Shown: positions 17,571 through 27,227 of the stretch, piece by piece
How the letters are laid out: every line of letters starts with the position of its first letter
Position numbering within the stretch: the stretch's first letter is position 1
Source of the DNA: Flavobacterium sp. HBTb2-11-1
GTDB lineage: Bacteria; Bacteroidota; Bacteroidia; Flavobacteriales; Flavobacteriaceae
DNA length: 64,000 bases
Reading direction: 5' to 3'
NCBI RefSeq assembly: GCF_009826975.1
Contig: NZ_WUMO01000008.1
Location: 124,001-188,000, forward strand
Translations under genes and position numbers: made by a program
The notes under the pieces: generated by a model
What the model saw: the letters and a program-made list of their open reading frames with translations, nothing else
Database searches by the model: none
What the model was told of the DNA's origin: nothing

Positions 17571-19064
17571 TTAATAACCAGGATTGTTATCGCTTGGTTT
17601 TATTTTAGGATTAGAAGATGTTTCTCTATTTGGTATTGGCCATAATTCACTTTTACCAGGAGTAAAACCTGTTCCTTGCAATACTGTACTTGCCAGACCC
17701 CATCTTATAAGATCATCAAAACGAGATTGCTCTCCAGCAAATTCTACTTGGCGCTCGTGTACAATTGCAGCAAAAACCGCTTCTTTTGTTGGTGCAATAG
17801 TGGTTGTCAGGTTTGCTCTGTCGCGAACTTCTTTAATGTATGCTATTGCTGCTGCCTGCGAACCTCCATCTCTTTGGTTTTCACATTCTGCTTTCATAAG
17901 CAATACATCTGCATATCGCATTACTTTAAAGTTAATGCTTGAACGTGTCGCTTCATCTTCTCTATTGTAATAGTTTTGATATTTTTTCCAACCCGCTCTT
18001 CTAATACCTGCAGAGGTAGTAAAATTACTTGCCACCATAACTTTGGTTCCTTTTAGATAAGACGAACCAGGAACATAAAAAGTATCCCCAAAGCGATTAT
18101 CACCTACTTCATACGAATCTAAAAGCTCATCTGATGGGTAAACATTGTACCAGCTAAGATTTCCGTATTCCTGACCTCTAAGCGTTGACTCATCAAAACC
18201 AGTTCCGCCGCTATCACCAACAGCTCCCCATTGATCACCAGTTCCATTTTTTTCATCAAACTCAATTTCAAAAATCGATTCTTTACCGTGTTCGGTCTCT
18301 TCCATGAAGTTGTTGTAAAAATTACCTTTATCTTCAAGGCTATAACTTGTCACATTATTTAATGCTGCTAAAGCTTCATTATATTTCTTTTGATACAGCA
18401 ATACTTTTCCCAATTGTGCATAAGCTACTTCTTTATTCGCTCTTCCAACTGCCTCTGAAGCTTTTGGCAAAAGATTTTGTGATGCAAATACAAGATCTTC
18501 TTCTATCAACGCATAAACCTCTGCTTTAGGGCTTCTTGCATTTCCGACAATAGTACCCGTTTTATAAATTGGCACATCTCCAAAACGTCTAACTAATAGG
18601 AAATAATAGTAGGCTCTTAAAAAATGAGCTTCTCCTAAATATTTGTTCTTTTTTTCTTGAGATAAAACAGAATTTGGAAGAGCATTGATTTTAGGCTCGT
18701 TGTCCAACACAAAATTGGCTCTTGATATTCCTGTATAACAAGATTCCCAATAGTATTGGATAATATCATTTCCTGCATTAAAAGAAAAATCCTGAAAAGG
18801 TTTCTTGTTACCTTCTAACTGCGGATTTCCTAAAGCATCATGTCCCATAAGGTCCATCGCAAAGAAAAGGTTTCTTCCATAAAGCCCTCTTGTTTGAAGG
18901 TTGGCGTACGAAGCGTTTACGGCAGATTGTACCTGCGTTTCGGTTTTAAAGAAAGTTTCAGGCGATAAAGTATTGGGATTAGTCAATTCTAATTCGCTAC
19001 TGTCACATGACGTTAGAGTTAAAGCTCCAGACAGTACTATAAGTATATATTTAATTTTTTTCAT
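17571..19064 (-). CDS. SusD/RagB-family outer-membrane glycan-binding lipoprotein (unit A)
   Basis: 497 residues. A SPII signal ends in TLTSC (Cys20), then Asp-Ser-Ser. The N-terminal TPR-like segment includes the typical NPNTLSPETFFKTETQVQSAVNASYA start, and the C-terminal end has FDDLIRWG and LWPIPNRE, both usual for SusD. It caps the paired SusC barrel and delivers xylan oligosaccharides. The gene begins 12 bases after susC, and is followed by a repeat tract and hairpin. Confidence 0.95.
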   Translation of the reverse strand: MKKIKYILIVLSGALTLTSCDSSELELTNPNTLSPETFFKTETQVQSAVNASYANLQTRGLYGRNLFFAMDLMGHDALGNPQLEGNKKPFQDFSFNAGNDIIQYYWESCYTGISRANFVLDNEPKINALPNSVLSQEKKNKYLGEAHFLRAYYYFLLVRRFGDVPIYKTGTIVGNARSPKAEVYALIEEDLVFASQNLLPKASEAVGRANKEVAYAQLGKVLLYQKKYNEALAALNNVTSYSLEDKGNFYNNFMEETEHGKESIFEIEFDEKNGTGDQWGAVGDSGGTGFDESTLRGQEYGNLSWYNVYPSDELLDSYEVGDNRFGDTFYVPGSSYLKGTKVMVASNFTTSAGIRRAGWKKYQNYYNREDEATRSSINFKVMRYADVLLMKAECENQRDGGSQAAAIAYIKEVRDRANLTTTIAPTKEAVFAAIVHERQVEFAGEQSRFDDLIRWGLASTVLQGTGFTPGKSELWPIPNRETSSNPKIKPSDNNPGY

Positions 19065-19076
19065 CGTCTTTAAGTA

Positions 19077-22000
19077 TTAAAATGTAACATCAATTCCAAA
19101 AATTACTGATTTTGGCTGTGGATATCTTCCTAAATCAATACCTGCTGAATTTGCATTACCATCTGCTCTTGCAATTTCTGGATCTAAACCAGAGTAATTT
19201 GTGATTGTAACAAGGTTCTGTCCACTGATGTAGAATCTCGCTTTTGAGAAATAGCTTTTAAAAGCATCTCCTGTCAATGTATATCCTATAGCGATGTTTT
19301 TTAATCTTGTAAAAGAACCATCTTCAATATAGCGTTGGTTTGCAGAAGACCAGTTAATATCTGCACCTTGTGCTCTTGGCAATGTAGCCGAAGGATTTGT
19401 TACCACACCGTTTACAACATTTGCTCTATCTAAAACATCTGTGCTGGCGTTGAACAGACGGTTCATTCCTTTTAAGTCAAAAGTGTTTGCATTATATATA
19501 TCGTTTCCTGCAACTCCTGTAATAAAGCAATTGAAATCAAAGTTTTTATATGCTGCACTTAGATTTAAACCGTAAGTAAAATCAGGGTACGGATTTCCGA
19601 TGTTTGTTTTATCATCTGAATTGATCACTTTATTGCCATCACGATCAACAATTCTTATATCACCTGGTTTTATAGCCGTCTGACCTGGTCCAAAAACAGC
19701 ATCCACTTCTGCCTGATTTTGGTAAATTCCATTGGTCTGATATCCATAAAAATAGAATAATGGCTGTCCTACTTCTAATCTAGAGAAATTTTCCAAACCT
19801 GCTCTTGCAGAAGGCCCCCCTAATACGCTAGTCACTCCAGGCGCTAGACCAACCACTTCGTTTTTACTTGTTCCTAGATTTGCTACTGCAGACCATGTAA
19901 AGTCTCCTTTTCTGTCATTGTAACCAATAGAAACTTCAAAACCGCTCACTTTTACGTCTGCAATATTTTGAATCTGAGTTCCGCCACCTGCAGAACCAAC
20001 AGAAGCAGCCAAAGGAACTGCGAAAAGAATATCGCTGCTTTTATTATTGAAATATTCGAACGAACCGGTTAGCGCATCATCAAATAAACCAAAATCAACA
20101 CCAATATTTCGATCCAGTTTCGATTCCCATTTCAAGTCCGGATTAGCCGCAACACCTAAAGAAACACCTGGTGCATTTGCCCCTCCAATTGGGTAATTGT
20201 AGTTTGCCAATAAAGTAGCACTGTATTGGTAATTTTCTATTCTATCGTTTCCTGTTGTCCCTGTACTAGCTCTAAGTTTTAAAGTGCTGAAAATAGAATT
20301 TTGCATAAAGTTTTCTTTCGCAATATTCCAACCTAATGCAACAGAATAGAAATTCCCCCAGCGATTATTTGCCCCAAAACGAGAAGATGCATCTCTACGT
20401 CCTGAAAGAGCTAAAAGATATTTACCATCATAATCATAGTTGATACGAGCAATATAACCTAAGTTTTTTTCTTCATAATTAGCAGACCCTAAACTTCCCT
20501 CATTATATCGCAACTGATCTATTTCGTTTGAAATATAGTATTTGCTTCCTGCTGCTAAACTTTGTCCTTTTCCGTCAATTTTAGTAATAACTCCCAATAC
20601 TTCAAGATTGTGCTTTTGAGCAATCGTTGTTTTGTATGTTAAACTATTATCAAAAACAATAGTTTGCCCTTGAGAATTTGTTTCATTTGTTGAAGAAAAT
20701 GCTTGTTTGTGATAAGAACCATCCTGAAAACTTGGAATAAAAGTATGGTCTTTACTTGTATAGTAATCTAAAGAAACTTGCGATCTGAATTTCAAACCTT
20801 TGTAAATTTCTAATTCTGCGTAAATATTCCCGATAATAGATAGGTTATTAATTTTCTGATACCCTAAATTTGCTACACGCACTGGGTTTTCAGCATCATT
20901 TCCATCAATTGCGCTAGGACCTTGATAACCTCCTAAACTACTTTCATTGTAAATTGGCAAATACGGAGCCATTTTAATGGCATGCTCTAATAATGTTCTT
21001 CCGCCTGAGCTTCGTTCTGGATTAATCGTGCTGAAAGAAACCCCCATGTTGCTTCCTATTTTCAGTTTTCCAATATCCTGAGTATTATTGGCTCTAAAAG
21101 AATAACGTTCGAAACCAGTATTTATAATAGCTCCATCCTGTTTCATATATTCAGCAGAATAGCGTCCTGTTGAAGTCTCTGTACCATTTGAAAAACTTAG
21201 GTTATAATCCTGCATAACACCGGTTTGAAAAATCTGGTCTTGCCAGTTGGTATTGATATTTCCAAACTCAGCTGCTCTAGCCGTTAAGTCGCTTCCTAGA
21301 TCTTTAGCATACTGAAGGTATTGCTGTGTATTTAAAACACTATATCTTTTTGTTACTTCCTGCCCTCCCACGTAAGTGCTAAAGCTTAATTGACCAGGGC
21401 CTTTTTTTCCTTTTTTAGTAGTAACCATAACTACACCGTTAAAAGCCTTAGAACCATATAAAGCTGTTGTAGAAGCATCTTTCAAAACCGAGATGCTCTC
21501 GATGTCATTAGGGCTTAAACCTGAAAGATTCCCAGTTAAAACTCCATCAATTACATACAAAGGAGCGCTATTTCCCATTGTTGCTAGTCCACGAATGCTA
21601 ACGGTAGGATTAGAACCAGGCGCACCGTTTACGACTGTAACCCCTGCTGCACGTCCTTGCAAAGCCGATTCAGCATTGGTAATAGGCACTGCGGCAATAT
21701 CTTTTGAACTTACCGTAGAAACTGCTCCTGTAACTTTCGCTCTCTTTTGAGTACCATAGGCCACTACAACTTCATTTAAGTTTTGTGTGTTTTGAACAAG
21801 AGTTACATTGATTGAGCTTCTTTCACCTACAGTAATCGTTTGTGAAACTAAACCAACGTAAGAATACGTTATTTTATCAGTAGGATTAACTCCTTTTAAA
21901 GAGTACTTACCGTCAAAATCTGTTGATGCGCTATTCTGCGTACCTTCTACATTAACACTGGCACCTGGCAACGGAAATCCCGAAGGGTCGGTAATCACGC

Positions 22001-22085
22001 CATGAATGGTCTTTGATTGTGCCATTATACTATGGCTGCTAAGTATCAGCAGTCCGATTAGTGCAATTTTGAGCTTTAACTTCAT
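19077..22085 (-). CDS. SusC-family TonB-dependent oligosaccharide transporter (unit A)
   Basis: 1002 residues: signal peptide 1-23, a carboxypeptidase-D-like N-terminal domain (26-100), TonB-box motif EVVVAYG (105-111), plug (115-225) with the usual LYVIDGVLTG and SVLKDASTTALYGSKAFNGVVMVTT-type motif, and a 22-strand barrel ending in IFGIDVTF. It is the first gene of unit A and should import xylan-derived oligosaccharides. Its promoter carries an ACAAYCGRTTGT operator about 175 bases upstream. Confidence 0.95.
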   Translation of the reverse strand: MKLKLKIALIGLLILSSHSIMAQSKTIHGVITDPSGFPLPGASVNVEGTQNSASTDFDGKYSLKGVNPTDKITYSYVGLVSQTITVGERSSINVTLVQNTQNLNEVVVAYGTQKRAKVTGAVSTVSSKDIAAVPITNAESALQGRAAGVTVVNGAPGSNPTVSIRGLATMGNSAPLYVIDGVLTGNLSGLSPNDIESISVLKDASTTALYGSKAFNGVVMVTTKKGKKGPGQLSFSTYVGGQEVTKRYSVLNTQQYLQYAKDLGSDLTARAAEFGNINTNWQDQIFQTGVMQDYNLSFSNGTETSTGRYSAEYMKQDGAIINTGFERYSFRANNTQDIGKLKIGSNMGVSFSTINPERSSGGRTLLEHAIKMAPYLPIYNESSLGGYQGPSAIDGNDAENPVRVANLGYQKINNLSIIGNIYAELEIYKGLKFRSQVSLDYYTSKDHTFIPSFQDGSYHKQAFSSTNETNSQGQTIVFDNSLTYKTTIAQKHNLEVLGVITKIDGKGQSLAAGSKYYISNEIDQLRYNEGSLGSANYEEKNLGYIARINYDYDGKYLLALSGRRDASSRFGANNRWGNFYSVALGWNIAKENFMQNSIFSTLKLRASTGTTGNDRIENYQYSATLLANYNYPIGGANAPGVSLGVAANPDLKWESKLDRNIGVDFGLFDDALTGSFEYFNNKSSDILFAVPLAASVGSAGGGTQIQNIADVKVSGFEVSIGYNDRKGDFTWSAVANLGTSKNEVVGLAPGVTSVLGGPSARAGLENFSRLEVGQPLFYFYGYQTNGIYQNQAEVDAVFGPGQTAIKPGDIRIVDRDGNKVINSDDKTNIGNPYPDFTYGLNLSAAYKNFDFNCFITGVAGNDIYNANTFDLKGMNRLFNASTDVLDRANVVNGVVTNPSATLPRAQGADINWSSANQRYIEDGSFTRLKNIAIGYTLTGDAFKSYFSKARFYISGQNLVTITNYSGLDPEIARADGNANSAGIDLGRYPQPKSVIFGIDVTF

Positions 22086-22233
22086 ATTAATTGTTTTTGT
22101 TTGGTTTTAAATAGTTAATGGTTTTTGTTTTAAATTAGCATGGGGTTCATATATGTTTTATTTTATATTGAGAATCTTTTGCGCAAAAAGCCGATTTCGA
22201 TAGGAGATCAATTTTACAAACAACAGATCATCA

Positions 22234-22270
22234 CAAATATAAAAAAACAACTTATAAAACAATCGGTTGT
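22234..22270 (-). promoter_or_regulatory. Unit A promoter with operator over the -33 box
   Basis: On the minus strand the operator ACAACCGATTGT (22270-22259) contains TTG, followed after 18 bases by TATATTTG (22241-22234), a full match to the Bacteroidota TAnnTTTG box. The flanking AAAC...GTTT extends the dyad to 16 bp. Superposition on -33 suggests control of polymerase access. Confidence 0.75.
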
Positions 22271-22569
22271 TTTATTATTAATTTAAAAAATACTCAAAAA
22301 ACAACAGAAATAAAAACATTTAAAATATTTTTAAACCAAAAAAAATAATAATTATACATTTTAAAAATAATTTCGAAAATAAAAAATAATAATTCGGTAG
22401 CCAACTGACCCATTTTCTACAAAAAATATAAATATTCAAAAAAGAGGATAAAACTTTCAAAAACCATTAAATTATAAGTAAAAATTTACTAAAACCAGTT
22501 GAAAAGATAAATTTTGCAAGTAATCTTATAGCAACATTGGCTAAAAAAGAAATAAAAAAAGTCAAAATA

Positions 22570-22581
22570 ACAATCGGTTGT
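22570..22581. promoter_or_regulatory. Distal operator of unit A
   Basis: ACAATCGGTTGT, identical to the proximal copy, centre-to-centre 311 bp upstream of it. No TAnnTTTG box lies at the matching distance, so it is probably an auxiliary site. It is 50 bases beyond the GH10 terminator. Confidence 0.7.
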
Positions 22582-22630
22582 TAAAAAAGTTATCTGTTTC
22601 TTAGCTGCGAAACGTATTTTCATAAAAAAA

Positions 22631-22652
22631 GCCCGATGCAATTGCATCGGGC
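22631..22652 (-). terminator. Rho-independent terminator of xylan unit B
   Basis: GCCCGATGCA-AT-TGCATCGGGC is a perfect 10-bp GC-rich stem, followed on the minus strand by seven Ts. It lies 24 bases after the GH10 stop and closes unit B. Confidence 0.93.
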
Positions 22653-22675
22653 CACAAAGTATACTTAAAAGTATA

Positions 22676-24382
22676 TTATTTCATTCCGTTTAGTCCATCT
22701 GCAAATCCTGCGTAGGCTGGCTTACGGGTAAACTGAATATCCCATAAAGCTTGTTTTTCGCCCGGAAGCCAAGAGGAATCCTTTTTGCTGTCGGTAACTC
22801 CCCAAACTGTAATACCATACCTTTGTTTGGCTGGAATATATTTTGAGTACATATCTACAACATATTTATACATTTCAGCTTGTTTTTGAAGCATACTTTC
22901 AGTAACGTTTCCAGTCCCTACTGCTATATCCAGCTCCGATACTTTAATAAGTTTTCCAGTTGCCGCCAATAATTGAAACATGGATGCGATATTTTCTTTA
23001 TTAGAGTTAATGCTAATGTGCATCTGTGTGGCAATCCCGTCAACTTTTTGTCCTTTGCTTTCAATATACTCTACGTATTTAATAAGTCCTTTGCATTTAT
23101 CCAGATTATATTCCATATTGTAATCGTTAACAAATAATTTATCGGTTGGATTACCGTACTTTCTTGCCAATCTAAACGCTTCTACAGCATAATCCTTACC
23201 TAAATAATCTTGCCAGAAAAATTCATCCGCTGCCAAAGTTTTTCCAATACCTGTTTTTAATTCGTACGGTTTGCCGTCATCCATTGGCTCATTGACTACA
23301 TCCCAAGCTTTTACTGTAGCACATTTTTTCACCATTTCTGAAATCCATTTTTCAAGACTTTCATTAATGATAGTTTTTTTCTGCTCTGGGGTTTTCTCAA
23401 TAATTGTACTTCCTCCTGTTGGATTATATTTCTTTAATGTAATATTATCAAAATAGTAGTTAGTCGCTGTTTTTCCCAGATTAAAAGCAATTACCCCGCA
23501 AGTTGCCTGCTCTGCCGAAACGGTAATTTCTTTTGTATACGTTGTCCAAGTAGGCGTTGAAGAAATTGTTCCGAAAAAATCCCAGTGCTTATAGGCTCCT
23601 GGAGTTACATGCGCCTGTGTAGAATAAGAAGCATTTACATCTGAACGAACATCCATAGACAGCTGATATTTTTCGCCTGCTTGAACAGCTGGAGAAAATT
23701 TTATAAATAGCTGTGCCTCCCAGTCATTTGCTCGAACTGCGGCATTGGTTACTTTAAGCGCTCTGCCCAATCCGTTTGCTCCTCCACCAACTGCAGTATA
23801 GGCAACAGTTACATTTGAATTCACTTGATAATTGGAAGCATTGTCTGTTTCAAAATCATTGCCAGTCACAAGATCCCAACTTGGCCCTCCGGTTGACGGA
23901 ATGATTACCGGTGCAATAAGACTTTTTAAGTAGGTTGCATTTTGATTGGAATGCCAGCACAAAGTATGTCCAAATATTGTAACTCCAGATTGCTGGCTAG
24001 CTGCCAGCAGTTTATCTATTCCTGAAAAGTCAAATGTACCGTCATTTTTAACTACCGCTCCATGCTTCATTTCGTAGCCCATGGTGATTTCATCAAAATT
24101 TCGATCTACAAGCCTTTTCACAACTCCACCAGAAACATACTCAGACAATGATATTCCGGCGCCCAATTTAAAATCTGGATTGCTAGATCTGTCCACGTAT
24201 GTTTTTAAATCTTTATAGGCATCTATTTTTTCCTGATTGGCAATTGATTCAGGTTTAGCATATTCAAAATCTAAAACACTATCATTTGCACAGGACCAGA
24301 CCGCTGCTGCAGTGCAGAACAGCGTCGCCATTTTATATAATTTATTCATATTGTTTAAATTTATACTTTTAATAATTTTCAA
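22676..24382 (-). CDS. GH10 endo-beta-1,4-xylanase with an inserted carbohydrate-binding module
   Basis: 568 residues. The lipobox AAVWSC (Cys31) predicts an outer-membrane lipoprotein. The GH10 barrel is split: residues 45-157 include the TLCWH motif (140-144), about 168-320 form a CBM4/9-type beta-sandwich, and the barrel resumes with acid/base Glu365 in DVVNEP and nucleophile Glu483 in KVSELDI. This is the architecture of the Xyn10 surface xylanases of gut Bacteroides xus loci, which often carry one or two inserted CBMs. It is the last gene of unit B and should cut xylan at the cell surface. A second start, Met12, would give a more typical signal peptide. Confidence 0.93.
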   Translation of the reverse strand: MKIIKSINLNNMNKLYKMATLFCTAAAVWSCANDSVLDFEYAKPESIANQEKIDAYKDLKTYVDRSSNPDFKLGAGISLSEYVSGGVVKRLVDRNFDEITMGYEMKHGAVVKNDGTFDFSGIDKLLAASQQSGVTIFGHTLCWHSNQNATYLKSLIAPVIIPSTGGPSWDLVTGNDFETDNASNYQVNSNVTVAYTAVGGGANGLGRALKVTNAAVRANDWEAQLFIKFSPAVQAGEKYQLSMDVRSDVNASYSTQAHVTPGAYKHWDFFGTISSTPTWTTYTKEITVSAEQATCGVIAFNLGKTATNYYFDNITLKKYNPTGGSTIIEKTPEQKKTIINESLEKWISEMVKKCATVKAWDVVNEPMDDGKPYELKTGIGKTLAADEFFWQDYLGKDYAVEAFRLARKYGNPTDKLFVNDYNMEYNLDKCKGLIKYVEYIESKGQKVDGIATQMHISINSNKENIASMFQLLAATGKLIKVSELDIAVGTGNVTESMLQKQAEMYKYVVDMYSKYIPAKQRYGITVWGVTDSKKDSSWLPGEKQALWDIQFTRKPAYAGFADGLNGMK

Positions 24383-25447
24383 TTATTTGGCAACCGGTGT
24401 AAATAATTCTGCAGTCACGCCTCTGTCACGAAGTACCAATGTATCTTGGGTCGTTAGGGTAAAATCTTGAAAATTCACTTTATAGTCTAAATAAAGAGCA
24501 TCGCGATCTTTGCTTCCCCAGCTGTTTTTTTCTCCTCTTTTCACAAATTTACCTGTGCCAGTTGCGGTAAACTGAGTGCTATTGTTTCCAGAAATAGTAC
24601 AGCCATTATTATCATCAAATGTGAGCACCAGATTGAAATTAATATTGGCTCCTGTATTATCTTTAATAGTAACTGGAAAATCTATAGTTTTCATTGACAA
24701 AGTATTGATTCTGTTAACCTGATCTTTTTCAACATATTGGTTATGACGCGTTACTACTCTATTAAGCGCAGTGTTTCCATTATTTCCAACAAAAGTGTCT
24801 TTCCCTCTTCTCAAATAAAATCCATCCCAAGGATTTACATATTTAATAGCGTAAAAAACATAATCTTTAGGAGCCACACTCCAATCAGAAGCTATAGGTC
24901 TTAATGGATTTGCAACAAGTGCCTTTCCTGATAAAATAGAGTCAGCATTCACCACTTTCGTCATTTGAAGCGGAATAACATAGGTCTTTTTTATAGCTAG
25001 AGGATCTGCAAAGAAAGCATCTGTCAACTGCACTTCGACTCCTCCAGAAATCTGTCCTTTCGGAATAACAATTTTATTGCTTAAAAGCGTGTAGTAATTG
25101 GCAGGCATTGCTACAATCTGATCGCCTCCGCTGTTAAATAAAAGATTTGATGTTAAAGCATTGGCAACCGAAACATCAATTGTTACTTCTTTATTATTCT
25201 CGTAAACCCCGCCCACGGTTCCCATAATTTTACATTTATGTTGGTTATCCAGCGAAGTATCAAATATGTCTTCTCCTAAAGTTATGGTTCTAACAGGAAA
25301 CTGATAGGCAAAATACACTGCTGAATATTCGTAATCATCAAAATTTTGATCATCGTTAGTGCATGATGCTGTAAATAAGCCAAAAAGAACCGCGGCCATT
25401 AAAAATATCTTGTTTTTCATTTTTCTATACAATTTTATAATAGACAT
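24383..25447 (-). CDS. Surface glycan-binding lipoprotein of the DUF1735/DUF5627 type (XusE-like)
   Basis: 354 residues with lipobox FTASC (Cys29; Met10 is an alternative start giving a shorter signal). The first half shows a DUF1735 (BT_3987-like) beta-sandwich, with the usual IPKGQISGGVEVQLTD segment near 135-150. The second half resembles DUF5627. In xus operons the gene between susD and GH10 encodes a surface glycan-binding protein; synteny here is the same. It ends directly before the GH10 start (adjacent bases), indicating translational coupling. Binding of xylan is inferred from position. Confidence 0.8.
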   Translation of the reverse strand: MSIIKLYRKMKNKIFLMAAVLFGLFTASCTNDDQNFDDYEYSAVYFAYQFPVRTITLGEDIFDTSLDNQHKCKIMGTVGGVYENNKEVTIDVSVANALTSNLLFNSGGDQIVAMPANYYTLLSNKIVIPKGQISGGVEVQLTDAFFADPLAIKKTYVIPLQMTKVVNADSILSGKALVANPLRPIASDWSVAPKDYVFYAIKYVNPWDGFYLRRGKDTFVGNNGNTALNRVVTRHNQYVEKDQVNRINTLSMKTIDFPVTIKDNTGANINFNLVLTFDDNNGCTISGNNSTQFTATGTGKFVKRGEKNSWGSKDRDALYLDYKVNFQDFTLTTQDTLVLRDRGVTAELFTPVAK

Positions 25448-25463
25448 TTAGACAGAAATAATT

Positions 25464-27200
25464 CTACCATCCTTTGTTCTGAATCAGAGCGTTAAACTTA
25501 AGAACCTCAGAATATGGTATTGGACCATATTTCATATGTTCTTGAAAAAGTCTATTTTCTACCGTAATTTTCTGATAAGCACCTCCTTGAATTTTCATTC
25601 CTTCTGCCGCGTTAGTTAAATTCAAATTCCATCTGCGCAAATCCCAAAATCTAAAACCTTCGAAACATAATTCTAATCGGCGCTCATTTCTAATTAAGTT
25701 GCGCATCGCGGATTGATCTGATTTAATAGATTCTAAATACAAATCAGGCTGGCTTATTCCTGCTCTTTTTCTTAAGGCTTGAATTACGTCATAGGCTGAA
25801 AATCCTGCAGATCCTGTAGCCAATGGCCCCCATGCTTCGTTTGCCGCTTCAGCATAAATTAAATACAGTTCTGTGTATCTCATACGAGGTTTGTAATGTC
25901 TCTGATTGTTTACAGCATTTGGATTTAAGTTAACGTCCTGACGCAATAATTTTTTCAAATAATAGCCTGTTCTAGTCGATGTCCCCACTTTATTTAGCGC
26001 ATCATTTGTGCTTCCGTCACTTGCTGTTGTTATTACGGTATTGTTTACTCCCGCAGTAGCTTGATTGACTAAAATAAATTTCTGCAAACGCGGATCACGA
26101 TTGGCATATGGATTGGCAGCATTATAATTACTGGCTGGATCTGTAATAGGATATCCATTGGCCATTGGGAAAGCATCCACTAAGTTTTGAGTTGGGTTAA
26201 CACGCCCTTTTCCAAAAAGTGTCGGAGGGAAATTATCGCTTTCCAAAGTATTGCTTTCTGCAATATCCGATCTCCAGATTACTTCTTTAGGATTTACTCC
26301 ACCCCCTAAACTGCTCAATTCAGCTGCATTATTATACCAATTCAGTCCGTTCGGATCGATTCCTGCAATTCCGCCGTTAAGATTTAGCAAATCTCCAGCA
26401 TATTTAGCCGCATTTTCCCACGTAGTAGTACTTGCAGAACTAAAAGCTGGGCTTGCAGCCAATAAAGCCGCTTGAGCTCTTACTACTTGTGCAATTCTAG
26501 AAGACATTCTCTGTCTGGCATATTGCCCAAATACACGATTATAATCGGCTAGATTATCATATCCTGGAGGCAGAGTGGCAGCATCTTCAAAATCTAATGG
26601 AAGCAATTCTACCGCTTTTGCCACATCGGCATACAATTGTTTCATACAATCTTCAAATGAACTGCGGGCAACGTTGAAGTTTGAAGTTGAAGTTTGAGGT
26701 TCTAACAAAACCGGAACCCCTAATAATTCACCATTTGCGGCAACTCCTGCATGAGCCTGTAACAAGTAATACATATAAAGCGCACGCAGCCCGTAAGCCT
26801 CGCCTTTTAAACGGTTTCTAAACAATACGCTAACATTATCATCTTTTGCCCATTTTACTTTATCGGCTTCTGCAAGAAATATATTCAGATATTGAATAGC
26901 GCTTTTTGAATTAGTCCATTGATCTAACGGGTTGAAATTGGCCGTCCATTGTCCTGTCGCCACTTTAAGATAGTTGCTATTGATATCATTGGTAACAGCA
27001 TCATCTGTAGCTACATCATTAAAAGACCAAGAATTTCCGGGCAATCTGGTATAGGCATTTAAAAGAATTCCCTGAGCATATTCTGCTTCAGCGTACATAT
27101 CTTTCAATCCCCTGTTATTTTCTATCGCAGGCTCGATCAAGTCATCACAGCTGCAAAAAATAAACACAACTGATATAAAGGTTAATAATTTTATTTTCAT
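25464..27200 (-). CDS. SusD-family lipoprotein, second pair of unit B (XusD-like)
   Basis: 578 residues. The signal peptide ends in IFCSC, with lipidation probably at Cys18. SusD features include ATDDAVTNDINSNYLK near the start, LKGEAYGLRALYMYYLLQAHAG (TPR helix, shortened here), and RNERRLELCFEGFRFWDLRRW near the end. It follows the SusC at 27228 by 27 bases and precedes the XusE-like gene by 16. It is the partner of the second transporter in the xus-type core. Confidence 0.94.
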   Translation of the reverse strand: MKIKLLTFISVVFIFCSCDDLIEPAIENNRGLKDMYAEAEYAQGILLNAYTRLPGNSWSFNDVATDDAVTNDINSNYLKVATGQWTANFNPLDQWTNSKSAIQYLNIFLAEADKVKWAKDDNVSVLFRNRLKGEAYGLRALYMYYLLQAHAGVAANGELLGVPVLLEPQTSTSNFNVARSSFEDCMKQLYADVAKAVELLPLDFEDAATLPPGYDNLADYNRVFGQYARQRMSSRIAQVVRAQAALLAASPAFSSASTTTWENAAKYAGDLLNLNGGIAGIDPNGLNWYNNAAELSSLGGGVNPKEVIWRSDIAESNTLESDNFPPTLFGKGRVNPTQNLVDAFPMANGYPITDPASNYNAANPYANRDPRLQKFILVNQATAGVNNTVITTASDGSTNDALNKVGTSTRTGYYLKKLLRQDVNLNPNAVNNQRHYKPRMRYTELYLIYAEAANEAWGPLATGSAGFSAYDVIQALRKRAGISQPDLYLESIKSDQSAMRNLIRNERRLELCFEGFRFWDLRRWNLNLTNAAEGMKIQGGAYQKITVENRLFQEHMKYGPIPYSEVLKFNALIQNKGW

Positions 27201-27227
27201 ACTAATTAAATAAGTGTTTTCTAAAAT

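Larger units (their letters stand above)
22086..22630. other. Promoter region of xylan unit A
   Basis: Between the start of susC and the GH10 terminator lie the promoter with embedded operator (22234-22270) and a second operator (22570-22581). The predicted 5' leader is about 140 bases. The remainder is very AT-rich without coding potential. Confidence 0.7.
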
